Shown here one piece after another: positions 10,411 through 19,305 of a stretch of 64,000 nucleotides of DNA (within the stretch, counting starts at the first letter, position 1; each line of letters opens with the position of its first letter). The notes beneath the pieces were generated by a model. It did not search any database, was not told the origin of the DNA, and saw nothing but the letters and a program-made list of their open reading frames with translations. The position numbers were made by a program, and so were the translations under genes. Source of the DNA: Thiobacillus sp. (GTDB taxonomy: Bacteria > Pseudomonadota > Gammaproteobacteria > Burkholderiales > Thiobacillaceae); contig NZ_JADMKC010000001.1 in NCBI RefSeq assembly GCF_018780105.1, positions 1 to 64,000 on the forward strand. Reading direction: 5' to 3'.

Positions 10411-11679
10411 GTGTCGGACTTGACGCTGGCCGGCTGGCTGGCACGGCTGGAGCAGTTGCATCCCAGCGCGATCGATCTGGGGCTGGAGCGGGTACGTCGG
10501 GTCAAGGATGCGATGGGGCTGGTGCCGGCATTTCCGATCATTACGGTCGGCGGCACCAACGGCAAAGGTTCCACCTGCGCCTATCTGGAAGCCATCCTCG
10601 GCGCGGCCGGTTACAAGACCGGTCTCTACACTTCGCCGCACCTCTTGCGCTACAACGAGCGGGTGCGCATCGCCGGCCAGGAGGCAGACGATGCCGGCCT
10701 GGTCGCCGCGTTCGAGCGCATCGAAGCCGCGCGCGGCGACATCTCCCTGACCTATTTCGAGTTCGGCACCCTCGGCGCCATGCTGCAATTCGTCGACGCC
10801 GGGGTGGACGTGGCCCTCCTCGAAGTCGGCCTCGGCGGCCGTCTCGACGCGGTGAACGTGTTCGACGCCGATGCGGCCATCGTCACCAGCGTCGACCTCG
10901 ATCACATGGACTATCTCGGCGACACCCGCGAACTGATCGGGTATGAAAAAGCCGGTATTTACCGCGCGGCACGTCCCGCCATTTGTGCCGATTTGAACCC
11001 GCCCGCCAGCCTGCTCGACCATGCCCGCCAGATCGGCGCCGATCTGCGGCGTATCGGGCAGGACTTCACGGCGCAGCGCGCAGGCGACCACTGGGCCTAC
11101 CGCAGCGCGGACACGTATTGGCCCGATTTGCCGCTGCCCGCGATGGCCGGCGCCTATCAATTGCGCAACGCCGCCGGCGCACTGGCGGCGCTGGACTGCT
11201 TGCAAGCCCGCCTGCCGGTCGACGCGGCGGCGATCCATGCAGGCCTCGCGCGGGCGCAGGTGTCGGGCCGCTTCCAGCGCATCGCCCGCGCACCCGAACT
11301 TATTCTGGACGTGGCGCATAACCCGGAAGCGGCGCGCGCGCTAGCGGCCACCCTGCGCGAACAGCCGGTGGCGGGGCGCACCCTGGCGGTGGTGGGCATG
11401 CTGGCCGACAAGGACGCGGCAGGCGTGTTCGACGCCTTGTCGGGCGAGATCGACGGCTGGTGGGTCTGCACGCCCAATTCGCCGCGCGCGCGCGATGCCG
11501 CCGCACTGGCCGCCGAACTGCAGAGGCACGTGCAGGGCGTGCCGGTCAGCATCGAGCCCGATGTAAAAACGGCGCTTGCCGCGGCGCGAAGCGCGGCGCG
11601 TGAAGGTGATAGAATCTTGGCCTTCGGTTCGTTTTATACCGTTGCCGCCGTGCTCGACCATGCCGCCTCCCAGCCCTGA
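10411..11679 (+). CDS. folC: bifunctional dihydrofolate/folylpolyglutamate synthase
   Basis: Adds glutamate to dihydropteroate and then to folates, an ATP-dependent Mur-ligase-type reaction. The 422 residues start at GTG 10411, nine bases after accD. The ATP loop GGTNGKGSTCAYLE is near residue 50, followed by YTSPHLLRYNERVRI, LLEVGLGGRLDAVN and the metal-site segment DLDHMDYLG; the C-terminal ligase domain has DVAHNPEAARA. The end overlaps the next start by 20 bases. Confidence 0.96.
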   Translation: MSDLTLAGWLARLEQLHPSAIDLGLERVRRVKDAMGLVPAFPIITVGGTNGKGSTCAYLEAILGAAGYKTGLYTSPHLLRYNERVRIAGQEADDAGLVAAFERIEAARGDISLTYFEFGTLGAMLQFVDAGVDVALLEVGLGGRLDAVNVFDADAAIVTSVDLDHMDYLGDTRELIGYEKAGIYRAARPAICADLNPPASLLDHARQIGADLRRIGQDFTAQRAGDHWAYRSADTYWPDLPLPAMAGAYQLRNAAGALAALDCLQARLPVDAAAIHAGLARAQVSGRFQRIARAPELILDVAHNPEAARALAATLREQPVAGRTLAVVGMLADKDAAGVFDALSGEIDGWWVCTPNSPRARDAAALAAELQRHVQGVPVSIEPDVKTALAAARSAAREGDRILAFGSFYTVAAVLDHAASQP

Positions 11680-12301
11680 ATCTGAACTTAAACGCCGTGC
11701 CCGGCGGCGCCTGATCGGTGCAGTCGTATTGATCCTGCTGGCAGTGATCGTGCTGCCGCTGCTGCTCGAGGACGAGCCGCCACCGGCCAGTTCGCTGGCA
11801 GTGAAAATGGCTGTGGTGCCCGAGCCCAAAGTAGCCGAAACGCCCGATCCGACGGATGCAGAAGCAGCGCCCGTTGTTGCAACCGCCGCACCCGCGCAGG
11901 CCGAAGAACCCGAGCCTGAAGTCGTCAAACCGGAGCCGCCGAAGCCCGCTCCAGCCGAGACCAAGTCTGCCGCTGCGCAGCCAGCCAAGCCCGCGGCAAA
12001 GCCCGAACCCAAACCTGTCGCCAAACCCGAAGCCAAACCCACGCCCGCGCCCGTTGCGGCCGAGGCCAAACCCGCTGCCACGGGCAAAACCTACGTCGTC
12101 CAGCTGGCCGCGCTGGCCGATGCCGCCAAGGCGCAGGCCCTGCAGGCACGCGCCGCCGAAACGGGCCTGCCGACGTATACCGACACCGTGGGCAAACTGA
12201 CGCGGGTGCGTGTCGGGCCTTTTCCCACGCATGACGCTGCCGTAGCCGCTGGCGTGAAACTTGCGAATAGCGGCATTCCAGGCCAGGTCGTGGCGAAATG
12301 A
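11660..12301 (+). CDS. SPOR-domain membrane protein (DedD-like)
   Basis: Single-span inner-membrane protein that probably binds denuded septal peptidoglycan. From ATG 11660 there are 213 residues: a basic N-terminus (ELKRRARRR), one membrane helix about 18-35, a long Ala/Pro/Glu/Lys-rich periplasmic linker (about 50-135) and a C-terminal SPOR domain (about 138-213, TYVVQLAALADAAKAQAL to GIPGQVVAK). The position after folC matches dedD. Upstream in-frame codons are less likely as a start because they lie deep in folC. Confidence 0.88.
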   Translation: MPPPSPESELKRRARRRLIGAVVLILLAVIVLPLLLEDEPPPASSLAVKMAVVPEPKVAETPDPTDAEAAPVVATAAPAQAEEPEPEVVKPEPPKPAPAETKSAAAQPAKPAAKPEPKPVAKPEAKPTPAPVAAEAKPAATGKTYVVQLAALADAAKAQALQARAAETGLPTYTDTVGKLTRVRVGPFPTHDAAVAAGVKLANSGIPGQVVAK

Positions 12302-12362
12302 GCGGCCAGGCCGGTGCGGCAAACGCGTTTGATTTGAATAATCTTGTGAATAGGTGCGCAGT

Positions 12363-13883
12363 ATGTGCGGGGTAATCGGAGTCGTTTCCAACACGCCGGC
12401 CAATCAGTTTTTGTATGACGGCCTGATGGTGCTGCAGCATCGTGGCCAGGATGCTGCCGGCATCGTGACCGCGGAAGGCAACCGCTTCCATATGCACAAG
12501 GGCCAGGGGCTGGCGCGCGACGTGTTCCGCACCCGCGACATGCGCAACCTGCTGGGGGACATGGGCGTCGCGCATGTGCGCTATCCCACCGCGGGCAGCG
12601 CGTCGTCGTCGGCCGAGTCGCAGCCGTTCTATGTGAATTCGCCCTATGGCATCGTGCTCGGGCACAACGGCAACCTCACCAACACGGACGAACTGAAAGA
12701 GTCGCTGTTCCGCTCCGACCTGCGCCACGTCAACACCAATTCGGATTCCGAAGTGCTGCTGAACGTGCTGGCGCACGAGCTGCAGGTGCGCGGCGCCGGG
12801 CAACAGCTCAGTCTGGACACCATTTTCGGTGCAGTTGCCGGCGTGCATGCGCGCTGCAAGGGTGCCTATGCTGTCGTCGCCTTCATCGCCGGCCATGGCC
12901 TGCTGGCGTTTCGCGATCCCTTCGGCATTCGCCCGCTGGTGATCGGCATCAACGAGCAGGTCACCCCGCACGAATACATCGTCGCCTCGGAAAGCGTGGC
13001 TATCGATGCGCTTGGTTTTCGCCTGCTGCGCGACGTGGCGCCGGGCGAAGCGGTCTTCATCGACTACCAGCGCCAGATGCACAGCCGCCAGTGCAGCGAC
13101 AAGCCCGTGCTCAACCCCTGCATTTTCGAATACGTCTACCTCGCGCGCCCGGATTCGGTCATCGACGGCGTGTCGGTCTACAGTACGCGCCTGGCCATGG
13201 GTGTGTCGCTCGCCAAGAAGATTCTGCGCGACCATGGCGACCTCGAGATCGACGTGGTCATCCCGATCCCGGACACCAGCCGACCCTCGGCGCTGCAGCT
13301 GGCCAATCAGTTGAACGTGACGTATCGCGAAGGCTTCATCAAGAACCGCTACATCGGCCGCACCTTCATCATGCCGGGGCAGGCGTTGCGCAAGAAGTCC
13401 GTGCGTCAAAAACTCAACGCTATTGGCGAAGAATTCAAAGGCAAGAACGTGCTGCTGGTCGACGATTCCATCGTGCGCGGCACCACCAGCCGCGAAATCG
13501 TGCAAATGGCGCGCGACGCCGGGGCAACCAAGGTCTATTTCGCCTCCGCCTCGCCCCCCGTGCGCTTTTCCAACGTCTACGGCATCGACATGCCGACGCG
13601 CAACGAGCTGATCGCCAGCGACCGCAGCGACGATGAAATCGCCCGTGAAATCGGCTGCGATGCGCTGATCTACCAGGATCTGGACGCCATGGTGGAGGCG
13701 GTTCGATCGGGCAACCCGGCCATCGTCGATTTCGATACCTCGTGTTTCGACGGCCGCTACATCACCGGCGACGTGACGCCGGCCTACCTGCAGTCCGTTG
13801 AAGCCATCCGCAACGGCGAAACGCCGCCGCCTTCGGCGCTGTCCACCCAGCAACTCGACCTGAATCTGGCTTCGGGCGATTGA
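12363..13883 (+). CDS. purF: amidophosphoribosyltransferase
   Basis: First committed step of purine synthesis: PRPP plus glutamine gives phosphoribosylamine. ATG 12363 is chosen because the next codon is cysteine; removal of Met exposes the N-terminal nucleophile Cys of the class II glutaminase (MCGVIGVV). An upstream GTG at 12354 would bury it. The 506 residues include the glutaminase half and a PRTase half with the PRPP loop [17 protein letters not shown]. It follows the dedD-like gene directly, with no cvpA between. Confidence 0.98.
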   Translation: MCGVIGVVSNTPANQFLYDGLMVLQHRGQDAAGIVTAEGNRFHMHKGQGLARDVFRTRDMRNLLGDMGVAHVRYPTAGSASSSAESQPFYVNSPYGIVLGHNGNLTNTDELKESLFRSDLRHVNTNSDSEVLLNVLAHELQVRGAGQQLSLDTIFGAVAGVHARCKGAYAVVAFIAGHGLLAFRDPFGIRPLVIGINEQVTPHEYIVASESVAIDALGFRLLRDVAPGEAVFIDYQRQMHSRQCSDKPVLNPCIFEYVYLARPDSVIDGVSVYSTRLAMGVSLAKKILRDHGDLEIDVVIPIPDTSRPSALQLANQLNVTYREGFIKNRYIGRTFIMPGQALRKKSVRQKLNAIGEEFKGKNVLLVDDSIVRGTTSREIVQMARDAGATKVYFASASPPVRFSNVYGIDMPTRNELIASDRSDDEIAREIGCDALIYQDLDAMVEAVRSGNPAIVDFDTSCFDGRYITGDVTPAYLQSVEAIRNGETPPPSALSTQQLDLNLASGD

Positions 13884-13899
13884 GTTTTGGTGCGCGCGA

Positions 13900-13917
13900 G
13901 GGCGGGGCAACCCGCCC
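13900..13917 (+). other. GC-rich hairpin after purF
   Basis: GGGCGGG at 13900-13906 pairs perfectly with CCCGCCC at 13911-13917 around a GCAA tetraloop, 17 bases after the purF stop. No T-run follows, so it is a stable 3'-end or pause structure rather than a canonical intrinsic terminator. It separates the housekeeping block from the sigma-54-like promoter of the exopolysaccharide locus. Confidence 0.55.
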
Positions 13918-13923
13918 GGCAGC

Positions 13924-13938
13924 TGGCACGCATTCTGC
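13924..13938 (+). promoter_or_regulatory. sigma-54 (RpoN) promoter candidate for epsD
   Basis: TGGCACG at 13924-13930, four bases, then CTGC at 13935-13938. This gives the essential GG-N10-GC geometry and matches 10 of 11 specified positions of the TGGCACG-N4-TTGC consensus. It lies 76 bases upstream of epsD, leaving room for a start site near 13950. Exosortase-linked loci are known to be run by the PrsK/PrsR pair with RpoN; no PrsR gene is in this window. Confidence 0.7.
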
Positions 13939-14014
13939 CTCTGTAACCAGACTGTAGGCTTGGTGTAACATTCGACCCACATAATTTCTAAAACCCGGAT
14001 TTGAGGAAGACAAC

Positions 14015-14995
14015 ATGCAAGGTTTCAAAAAGCTGGTTCTGCCGTTGCTGATCGCTGCGCTGGCAGCAGGTTGCGGCGACAAGAAAGAAGAAGCTGCAAG
14101 CGAAGAAAAAGCCCCGACCCAGGTCGCGGCCAAGGTCAACGACACCGAAATCACGGTGCATCAAGTCAATTTCGCCCTGCAACGCATTCCCAATCTCGAT
14201 AAAGAGAAGTCCAAGGCCGCATCGCTGCAAGTGGTGCGCAATCTGGTCGACCAGCAGGTTCTGGTGGCGAAAGCCGAAGCCGACAAGCTGGATCGCGACC
14301 CCGCTGTGGTGCAGGCCCTGGCGGCCGCGCGCATGCAGATTCTGGCCGAGGCCTACATGAGCCGCAAACTGGGCGCACCGGTTGAGCCGAGCGACACCGA
14401 AGTCAACGATTACTTCAACGCCCACCCCGAACTGTTTGCCAACCGCAAGATCTACCGCCTGCAGGAAATCTCCATCAAGGCGCCGAAAGACAAGGTGGAA
14501 GCGATTCGTACCCAGCTGGCCGCATCCAAGACCCTGAATGACTTTGGCGCCTGGCTGAAAGCCGAGAAATACGAAGTCAAGGCCGCGCAGGGCGTCAAGC
14601 CAGCCGAACAGTTGCCGCTCGAAATGCTGCCCAAGCTGGCCGCGATGCCGGACGGTCAGGCCATGCTGGTCAACACGCCGGATGGCTTGATGGTCATCGT
14701 GCTGGCCGGTTCGCAGGCACAGCCAGTAACGCTGGAGCAGGCCAAACCCGCAATCAGTCGCTTGCTGCAGCAGCAGGCGCGCCAGAAGGCTGCCAAGGCT
14801 GAAGTGGATGCGCTGAAAGCGGCCGCCAAGATCGAATATGTGGGCGAATTTGTCGATGCCGGCAAGGAGCCCGCGGCGGCCAAACCGGCTGAAGCGGCAG
14901 CGCCTGCCGCGCCCGCCGCTGCGGTGCCGGCAGCGGACGCAGCGCCTGCTGCTGACGCCGATGCGATCAGCAAAGGCGTTTCAGGTCTGAACTAA
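14015..14995 (+). CDS. epsD: EpsD-family peptidyl-prolyl isomerase lipoprotein
   Basis: Periplasmic chaperone-like lipoprotein of the exopolysaccharide export system. The 326 residues start with a lipoprotein signal; LAAGC places the lipid-bearing cysteine at residue 20, followed by a charged linker. The body has the SurA/PpiC layout: an N-terminal helical region and a PPIase-like segment around 125-260. The C-terminus is Ala/Pro-rich and probably unstructured. It is the first gene after the sigma-54-like promoter and precedes a strong hairpin, so its level may exceed that of later genes. Confidence 0.85.
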   Translation: MQGFKKLVLPLLIAALAAGCGDKKEEAASEEKAPTQVAAKVNDTEITVHQVNFALQRIPNLDKEKSKAASLQVVRNLVDQQVLVAKAEADKLDRDPAVVQALAAARMQILAEAYMSRKLGAPVEPSDTEVNDYFNAHPELFANRKIYRLQEISIKAPKDKVEAIRTQLAASKTLNDFGAWLKAEKYEVKAAQGVKPAEQLPLEMLPKLAAMPDGQAMLVNTPDGLMVIVLAGSQAQPVTLEQAKPAISRLLQQQARQKAAKAEVDALKAAAKIEYVGEFVDAGKEPAAAKPAEAAAPAAPAAAVPAADAAPAADADAISKGVSGLN

Positions 14996-15000
14996 TCGGG

Positions 15001-15029
15001 TGGGCGCGGCGACAAGCCGCGCCCATTTT
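15001..15029 (+). terminator. intrinsic terminator or attenuator between epsD and the CAAX-protease gene
   Basis: A perfect 10-bp stem: TGGGCGCGGC at 15001-15010 pairs with GCCGCGCCCA at 15016-15025 around GACAA, followed by TTTT. It starts six bases after the epsD stop and ends five bases before the next ATG. It should reduce read-through into the rest of the operon and leaves almost no space for a separate ribosome binding site. Confidence 0.75.
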
Positions 15030-15033
15030 CGTT

Positions 15034-15690
15034 ATGTCCCCCATATTCGTCCGCAGCCTGCCGTTCGGGCTGTATATCGCGCTGCTTGCGCTGGAAGGGC
15101 TGCTGCCCGACTGGGCGCCCGGCTTCGACGTGCGCTGGCTGTATCCGGTGAAAGCCGTGCTGGTTGCGCTGGCGCTGGCCGTGCTGTGGCGCCACTACAC
15201 CGAACTGAAATCGCGCCTGCCATTCAAGCACGTGTTGCTGTCGCTGGCCGTCGGCATCGTGGTGCTGGTGTTGTGGGTCAACCTCGACGCCGGCTGGATG
15301 CTGATGGGCGAGATGGGCAAAGGCTACAACCCCACCGATGCCAATGGCCAGATCGACTGGCTGCTGGTTGCGTTCCGCATTGCGGGCGCGGCCCTGGTGG
15401 TGCCGCTGATGGAAGAGCTGTTCTGGCGCTCGTTCCTGCAGCGCTGGGTGCAGCAGCCCGATTTCATGATCCTCAACCCGGCGCAGATCGGCCTCAAGGC
15501 TTTGTTCATCGCCAGTGCGCTGTTTGCCGTTGAGCACCTGCAATGGCTGGCCGGCCTGATTGCCGGTCTGGCCTATGGCTGGCTCTATATCCGCACGCGC
15601 AACCTGTGGGCGCCGATCATTGCGCATGCCGTCACCAACGGCATGCTGGGCGCGTACGTGGTGGCGACGGGCCACTGGAGGTTTTGGTGA
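15034..15690 (+). CDS. CPBP/CAAX-type intramembrane protease, exosortase-associated
   Basis: Multi-span membrane protein of 218 residues with all three CPBP motifs: EELFWR (E127, E128, R132), the FxxxH motif in FAVEHLQW, and HAVTN near the C-terminus. These form the glutamate-based intramembrane active site. Close relatives occur as CAAX prenyl protease-related proteins in PEP-CTERM/EPS loci. Its role there is unproven; processing of exosortase substrates or EPS components is an inference. Its stop overlaps the epsL start by GTGA. Confidence 0.88.
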   Translation: MSPIFVRSLPFGLYIALLALEGLLPDWAPGFDVRWLYPVKAVLVALALAVLWRHYTELKSRLPFKHVLLSLAVGIVVLVLWVNLDAGWMLMGEMGKGYNPTDANGQIDWLLVAFRIAGAALVVPLMEELFWRSFLQRWVQQPDFMILNPAQIGLKALFIASALFAVEHLQWLAGLIAGLAYGWLYIRTRNLWAPIIAHAVTNGMLGAYVVATGHWRFW

Positions 15691-16871
15691 AGTGGCTGCT
15701 GGCCGGCGTGATGATGATGCTGGCGCTGCCAAGCCTGGCCAAGGAGGGCGACACCTTCCGGCCGTTTGTTTCGTATACGCGGTATTACGACAGCAACCTG
15801 TTTCGCCTGTCAGAGGCCGAAATTGCTGGGGCTTCGCAAGCGTTTTCTGAGACGACAGACCAATATGGCGTGCTGAGTGCCGGGCTGAATGTGGACTGGC
15901 AGCCCGGCCGTCAGCGTGTTCTGGCCAGCGCCAGCCTGAGTCAGACACGTTATTCACGTTACAGCTCGCAGGATAACGACGGTTATGACTATCAGCTGAG
16001 ATGGAACTGGCTGTTGGGTAATCACTGGTCGGGTCAGGTGGGCGCGACAAACACCCAGTCTCAAAGTAGTTACAGCGACGTTTCGGTCGGTTTTGTGCCG
16101 AACGAAGTCACGCGAAATCGTCAGTTTGCCAGTGCCAATTGGCTGTTTCATCCGCGTTGGCAGATCGGCCTGAACGTGGATCAAGCAGACGTCGCCAATA
16201 GTGCCCCGGCGCAACTTGTCTCGGATTACGAGGATCAGGGCATGGGTGCCACCATGACTTACATCACCCCCAAGGGCAGCCGTTTGTCAGGCCAGCTACG
16301 CAAGGTGGAGGCTGAGTACCCCAACCGCACGCTGGGGCTTATCGACAACAGCTACAGCCAGACCGAATACAATTTTCTGGGTGACTGGCGTTCTACGGGC
16401 AAGCTTACCGCTCGGGGCAGATTGGGATATGTGCAGCGTGACTACCCCGTTGTTTCCGCCCGGAGTTACGCGGGTTGGAATGGGCGTGTTTCGGCGGATT
16501 ATTCTGCATCCGGGAAAACCCTGTTTAACCTCGCGGTATATCGCGAGATCGGAAACTCGGACGATACCAATGCCACGTATTCGCTGAATACCGGTACCTC
16601 GTTGGGCGCAGCTTGGTTGGTCACCGATAAAATCACCTTGCGTGCCAATGGCAGTTTTGAGAATCGCGATTATCAGGGCGACCCAGGCGTGGTGATCGTT
16701 GGTACCACGCGCAATGAAGATACGCTGAGCGGTACGTTGTCGGTAAGTTATATGCCAGTACGTATGGCCACGATTGATCTGGGTTTGCAGGCAGGAAGTC
16801 GGGATTCCAACATATCTGTCAACGATTACAGCTTTCATTCAGTATTTGTCAGTTTTCGGGCGGATTTTTGA
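15687..16871 (+). CDS. epsL: exosortase-associated outer-membrane beta-barrel EpsL
   Basis: Probable outer-membrane protein for exopolysaccharide secretion. GTG 15687 is selected because GGAGG lies about 6 nt upstream and it gives a clean signal peptide (MKWLLAGVMMMLALPSLA); the frame is open further 5' inside the protease gene. The 394-residue product is rich in alternating polar/hydrophobic strands with many Tyr, Ser and Asn residues and ends in FVSFRADF, whose terminal Phe is typical of outer-membrane barrels. The YYDSNLFRLS segment near the N-terminus is typical of EpsL. Confidence 0.85.
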   Translation: MKWLLAGVMMMLALPSLAKEGDTFRPFVSYTRYYDSNLFRLSEAEIAGASQAFSETTDQYGVLSAGLNVDWQPGRQRVLASASLSQTRYSRYSSQDNDGYDYQLRWNWLLGNHWSGQVGATNTQSQSSYSDVSVGFVPNEVTRNRQFASANWLFHPRWQIGLNVDQADVANSAPAQLVSDYEDQGMGATMTYITPKGSRLSGQLRKVEAEYPNRTLGLIDNSYSQTEYNFLGDWRSTGKLTARGRLGYVQRDYPVVSARSYAGWNGRVSADYSASGKTLFNLAVYREIGNSDDTNATYSLNTGTSLGAAWLVTDKITLRANGSFENRDYQGDPGVVIVGTTRNEDTLSGTLSVSYMPVRMATIDLGLQAGSRDSNISVNDYSFHSVFVSFRADF

Positions 16872-17065
16872 CGGATGGGGGCTGGTAATAATTGGGTATG
16901 AATTTTGCTGAAAAATGCAGACGTGCTGGTGTCAACCGTAATCATCCGCGGATAAGCTTGGCAAGCAGATGGAATCAACGTGACAGGCCGGGCTCAGAGG
17001 TTGTCTCGGTAAAAATCAAGCAGGAAAACGGACTGTCTTTTTGGCAGCTGTCATTGGAGAGAAGC

Positions 17066-17860
17066 ATGAACAAAGTGTGGCGTAGTCTTTTGATGATGTG
17101 TGCGTTGCTGCTGGCAGCGCCCGCCTGGAGTGCGGACGATGATTACCGAATGGGTACGGGCGACGTGTTGCGCATCACCGTGTACGGTAACCCAGACCTC
17201 ACCACCGAGGCGCGCGTGGGCGAGGATGGCGGGCTGACGTTTCCGCTGATCGGCGCGGTCAAGGCGTCTGGCTTGACGCCCTCCGCTGTCGAAAAGGATA
17301 TCGCCAGCCGCCTGTCCAAAGGCGGCTTTATCGTCGACCCCAACGTCAACCTGAACATCGTCCAGTTTCGCGGCCAGCAGATTTCGGTGCTGGGACGCGT
17401 CAACCGGCCGGGCAAGTTCACGCTCGAAAAAGTCAGCCGGGTAACCGATGCACTGGCGCTCGCCAGCGGCATCAGTGCCGATGGCGCCGATGCCGTGACC
17501 CTGGTGCGCACCCAGGACGGCAAAACCGAGTATCGCGACATCGATCTGGTGGCCCTGTTCAAGCAGGGTGGCGAAGCCAGCAATGTACTGGTGCAGGACG
17601 GCGACGTGCTCAACGTCTCACGCCAGCCGATGTTCTACATCTACGGCGAAGTGCAGCGCCCCGGCTCGTTTCGCCTTGAGCAGGGCATGAGCGTGGTGCA
17701 GGCGCTGTCGATGGGGGGCGGCGTGAATTCGCGTGGCACCCAGCGCGGCATCCTGATCCTGCGCCGCGCCGCCGATGGCACGTTGCAGGAACTGGACGCC
17801 GAACTGGCCGACCTGGTCAAAAAAGACGACGTGATTTACGTCAAGGAAAGCCTGTTTTAA
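17066..17860 (+). CDS. epsE: polysaccharide export protein EpsE (Wza-type)
   Basis: Outer-membrane/periplasmic export channel component. From ATG 17066 (GGAGAGAAG upstream) the 264 residues have a signal peptide ending AWSA, a polysaccharide-export domain (YRMGTGDVLRITVYGNPDL) and two SLBB-like beta-grasp regions (ISVLGRVNRPGKFTLE, FYIYGEVQRPGSFRLE). There is no lipobox cysteine, unlike classical Wza, as is common in this EpsE subfamily. It is followed 12 bases later by epsF. Confidence 0.93.
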   Translation: MNKVWRSLLMMCALLLAAPAWSADDDYRMGTGDVLRITVYGNPDLTTEARVGEDGGLTFPLIGAVKASGLTPSAVEKDIASRLSKGGFIVDPNVNLNIVQFRGQQISVLGRVNRPGKFTLEKVSRVTDALALASGISADGADAVTLVRTQDGKTEYRDIDLVALFKQGGEASNVLVQDGDVLNVSRQPMFYIYGEVQRPGSFRLEQGMSVVQALSMGGGVNSRGTQRGILILRRAADGTLQELDAELADLVKKDDVIYVKESLF

Positions 17861-17872
17861 GAGACGCAAATC

Positions 17873-19258
17873 ATGAACTTCACCCAATTTCTGCTCATTC
17901 TGAACGCGCGCAAGTGGATCATCCTGGGCGTACTGCTCTTCACGGTTGTTGTCACTGCAGCCGTGAGTTTGCTGCTGCCCAAGGAATACACTGCAACAGC
18001 TACATTGATCATTGATTCCAAGAGCAAGGATCCTTTCACAGGCCAGATGTTTCCGTCGCAGATGTTTCCTGGTTATATGGCTACCCAGATCGACGTCATC
18101 AACAGTAGCAAAGTGGCGAGCAGGGTCGTAGCTGATCTGAAGCTGGCTGAGAGTCCAGGTACCCGAGAACAGTTCATGCAGGCCACCGAAGGCAAAGGCA
18201 ATATCAACCAATGGCTGGGTGATTTGTTGTTGCAAAAAGTGACGGCTGAACCTTCGCGCGAATCCAGCATCATTTCCATTAGTTTCAGCGGTGCTGATCC
18301 ACAATTCTCTGCCATTGTGGCCAACGCGTTCGCCAAATCTTATATTGATACCAGCCTTGAACTTCGTCTGGTTCCCGCCAAACTTACCGCCGCATGGTTC
18401 GATCAACAGATTGTTCAATTACGGAGTGACCTGGATCAGGCCCAGCAAAAGCTCACTGCCTATCAACGCGAAAAAGGCATTGTTGAGTCTGAGGAGCGGC
18501 TTGACGTCGAAACCCGTCGCATGGGCGACCTCGCTGGGCAAATAGTGGCCGCGCAATCGGCATCGTTCGACGCCACTTCGCGCACGCGTGATGGTAGTAG
18601 CCAGCCTGAAGTGATCAACAATCCTGTGGTGCAAGGCCTTAAAGCGCAAGTCGCGCAAGGCGAAGGCAGACTGGCCGACCTGGCCAAACGTGTGGGAGTA
18701 AACCATCCCGAATACCTGCGCACCCAGGCTGAGGTGAATAGCTACAAAACCAAGCTGGCAACGGAACTCAATACCGCGACACGTGGTATCGGAGCCACAG
18801 CAGGCGCAGCGCGTCAACGTCTCAACGAGTTGAGCGCTGCATTTGAACAGCAAAAATCCAAAGTGCTGGCGCTGAAGCAGCAGCGTGAGGAGGCCACCTT
18901 GCTGGCACGCGACGTGGCAAACGCTCAGCAAGTTTATGATTCCGCCTTGCAGCGTTATGGTCAGAGCCGCATGGAAGCGCAATCCACGCAAAACGATATC
19001 GCCGTATTGAATCCGGCTGTGCCACCTACCCAAGCGTCCAAACCACGCGTGATCCTGAACATTCTGATGTCAGTTTTCCTCGGCGCCTTGCTGGGTGTGG
19101 GTATAGGTTTCTTGGTCGAATTGCTGGATCGCCGGGTACGTTCCGGGCAGGATATCGCCGGCCTGGATATAACAGTGTTGGCCGAGGTGACCAAAAAAGG
19201 TCGCCGCTTGGAAAAGTGGCGTCGCCTGTTAATCCGCAATCGCCCCGCCATGGCCTGA
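17873..19258 (+). CDS. epsF: chain-length determinant protein EpsF (Wzz/PCP family)
   Basis: Inner-membrane polysaccharide co-polymerase that sets chain length and links polymerase to export. The 461 residues show an N-terminal membrane helix about 15-37, a Wzz domain, a long coiled-coil region about 165-365 and a second membrane helix about 385-410 (ILMSVFLGALLGVGIGFL), with a short cytoplasmic tail. It carries no fused kinase domain; the kinase-like partner EpsG follows 47 bases downstream. Confidence 0.93.
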   Translation: MNFTQFLLILNARKWIILGVLLFTVVVTAAVSLLLPKEYTATATLIIDSKSKDPFTGQMFPSQMFPGYMATQIDVINSSKVASRVVADLKLAESPGTREQFMQATEGKGNINQWLGDLLLQKVTAEPSRESSIISISFSGADPQFSAIVANAFAKSYIDTSLELRLVPAKLTAAWFDQQIVQLRSDLDQAQQKLTAYQREKGIVESEERLDVETRRMGDLAGQIVAAQSASFDATSRTRDGSSQPEVINNPVVQGLKAQVAQGEGRLADLAKRVGVNHPEYLRTQAEVNSYKTKLATELNTATRGIGATAGAARQRLNELSAAFEQQKSKVLALKQQREEATLLARDVANAQQVYDSALQRYGQSRMEAQSTQNDIAVLNPAVPPTQASKPRVILNILMSVFLGALLGVGIGFLVELLDRRVRSGQDIAGLDITVLAEVTKKGRRLEKWRRLLIRNRPAMA

Positions 19259-19305
19259 GCGTTATCCAGACATTCAGCCACCTTAACAAACAAGCCGAGA
19301 TTCAC

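Noticed and set aside
11925-13982. Long minus-strand open frame opposite purF
   Set aside because: PurF is unambiguous on the plus strand; the opposite frame is open only because of GC-rich third positions.
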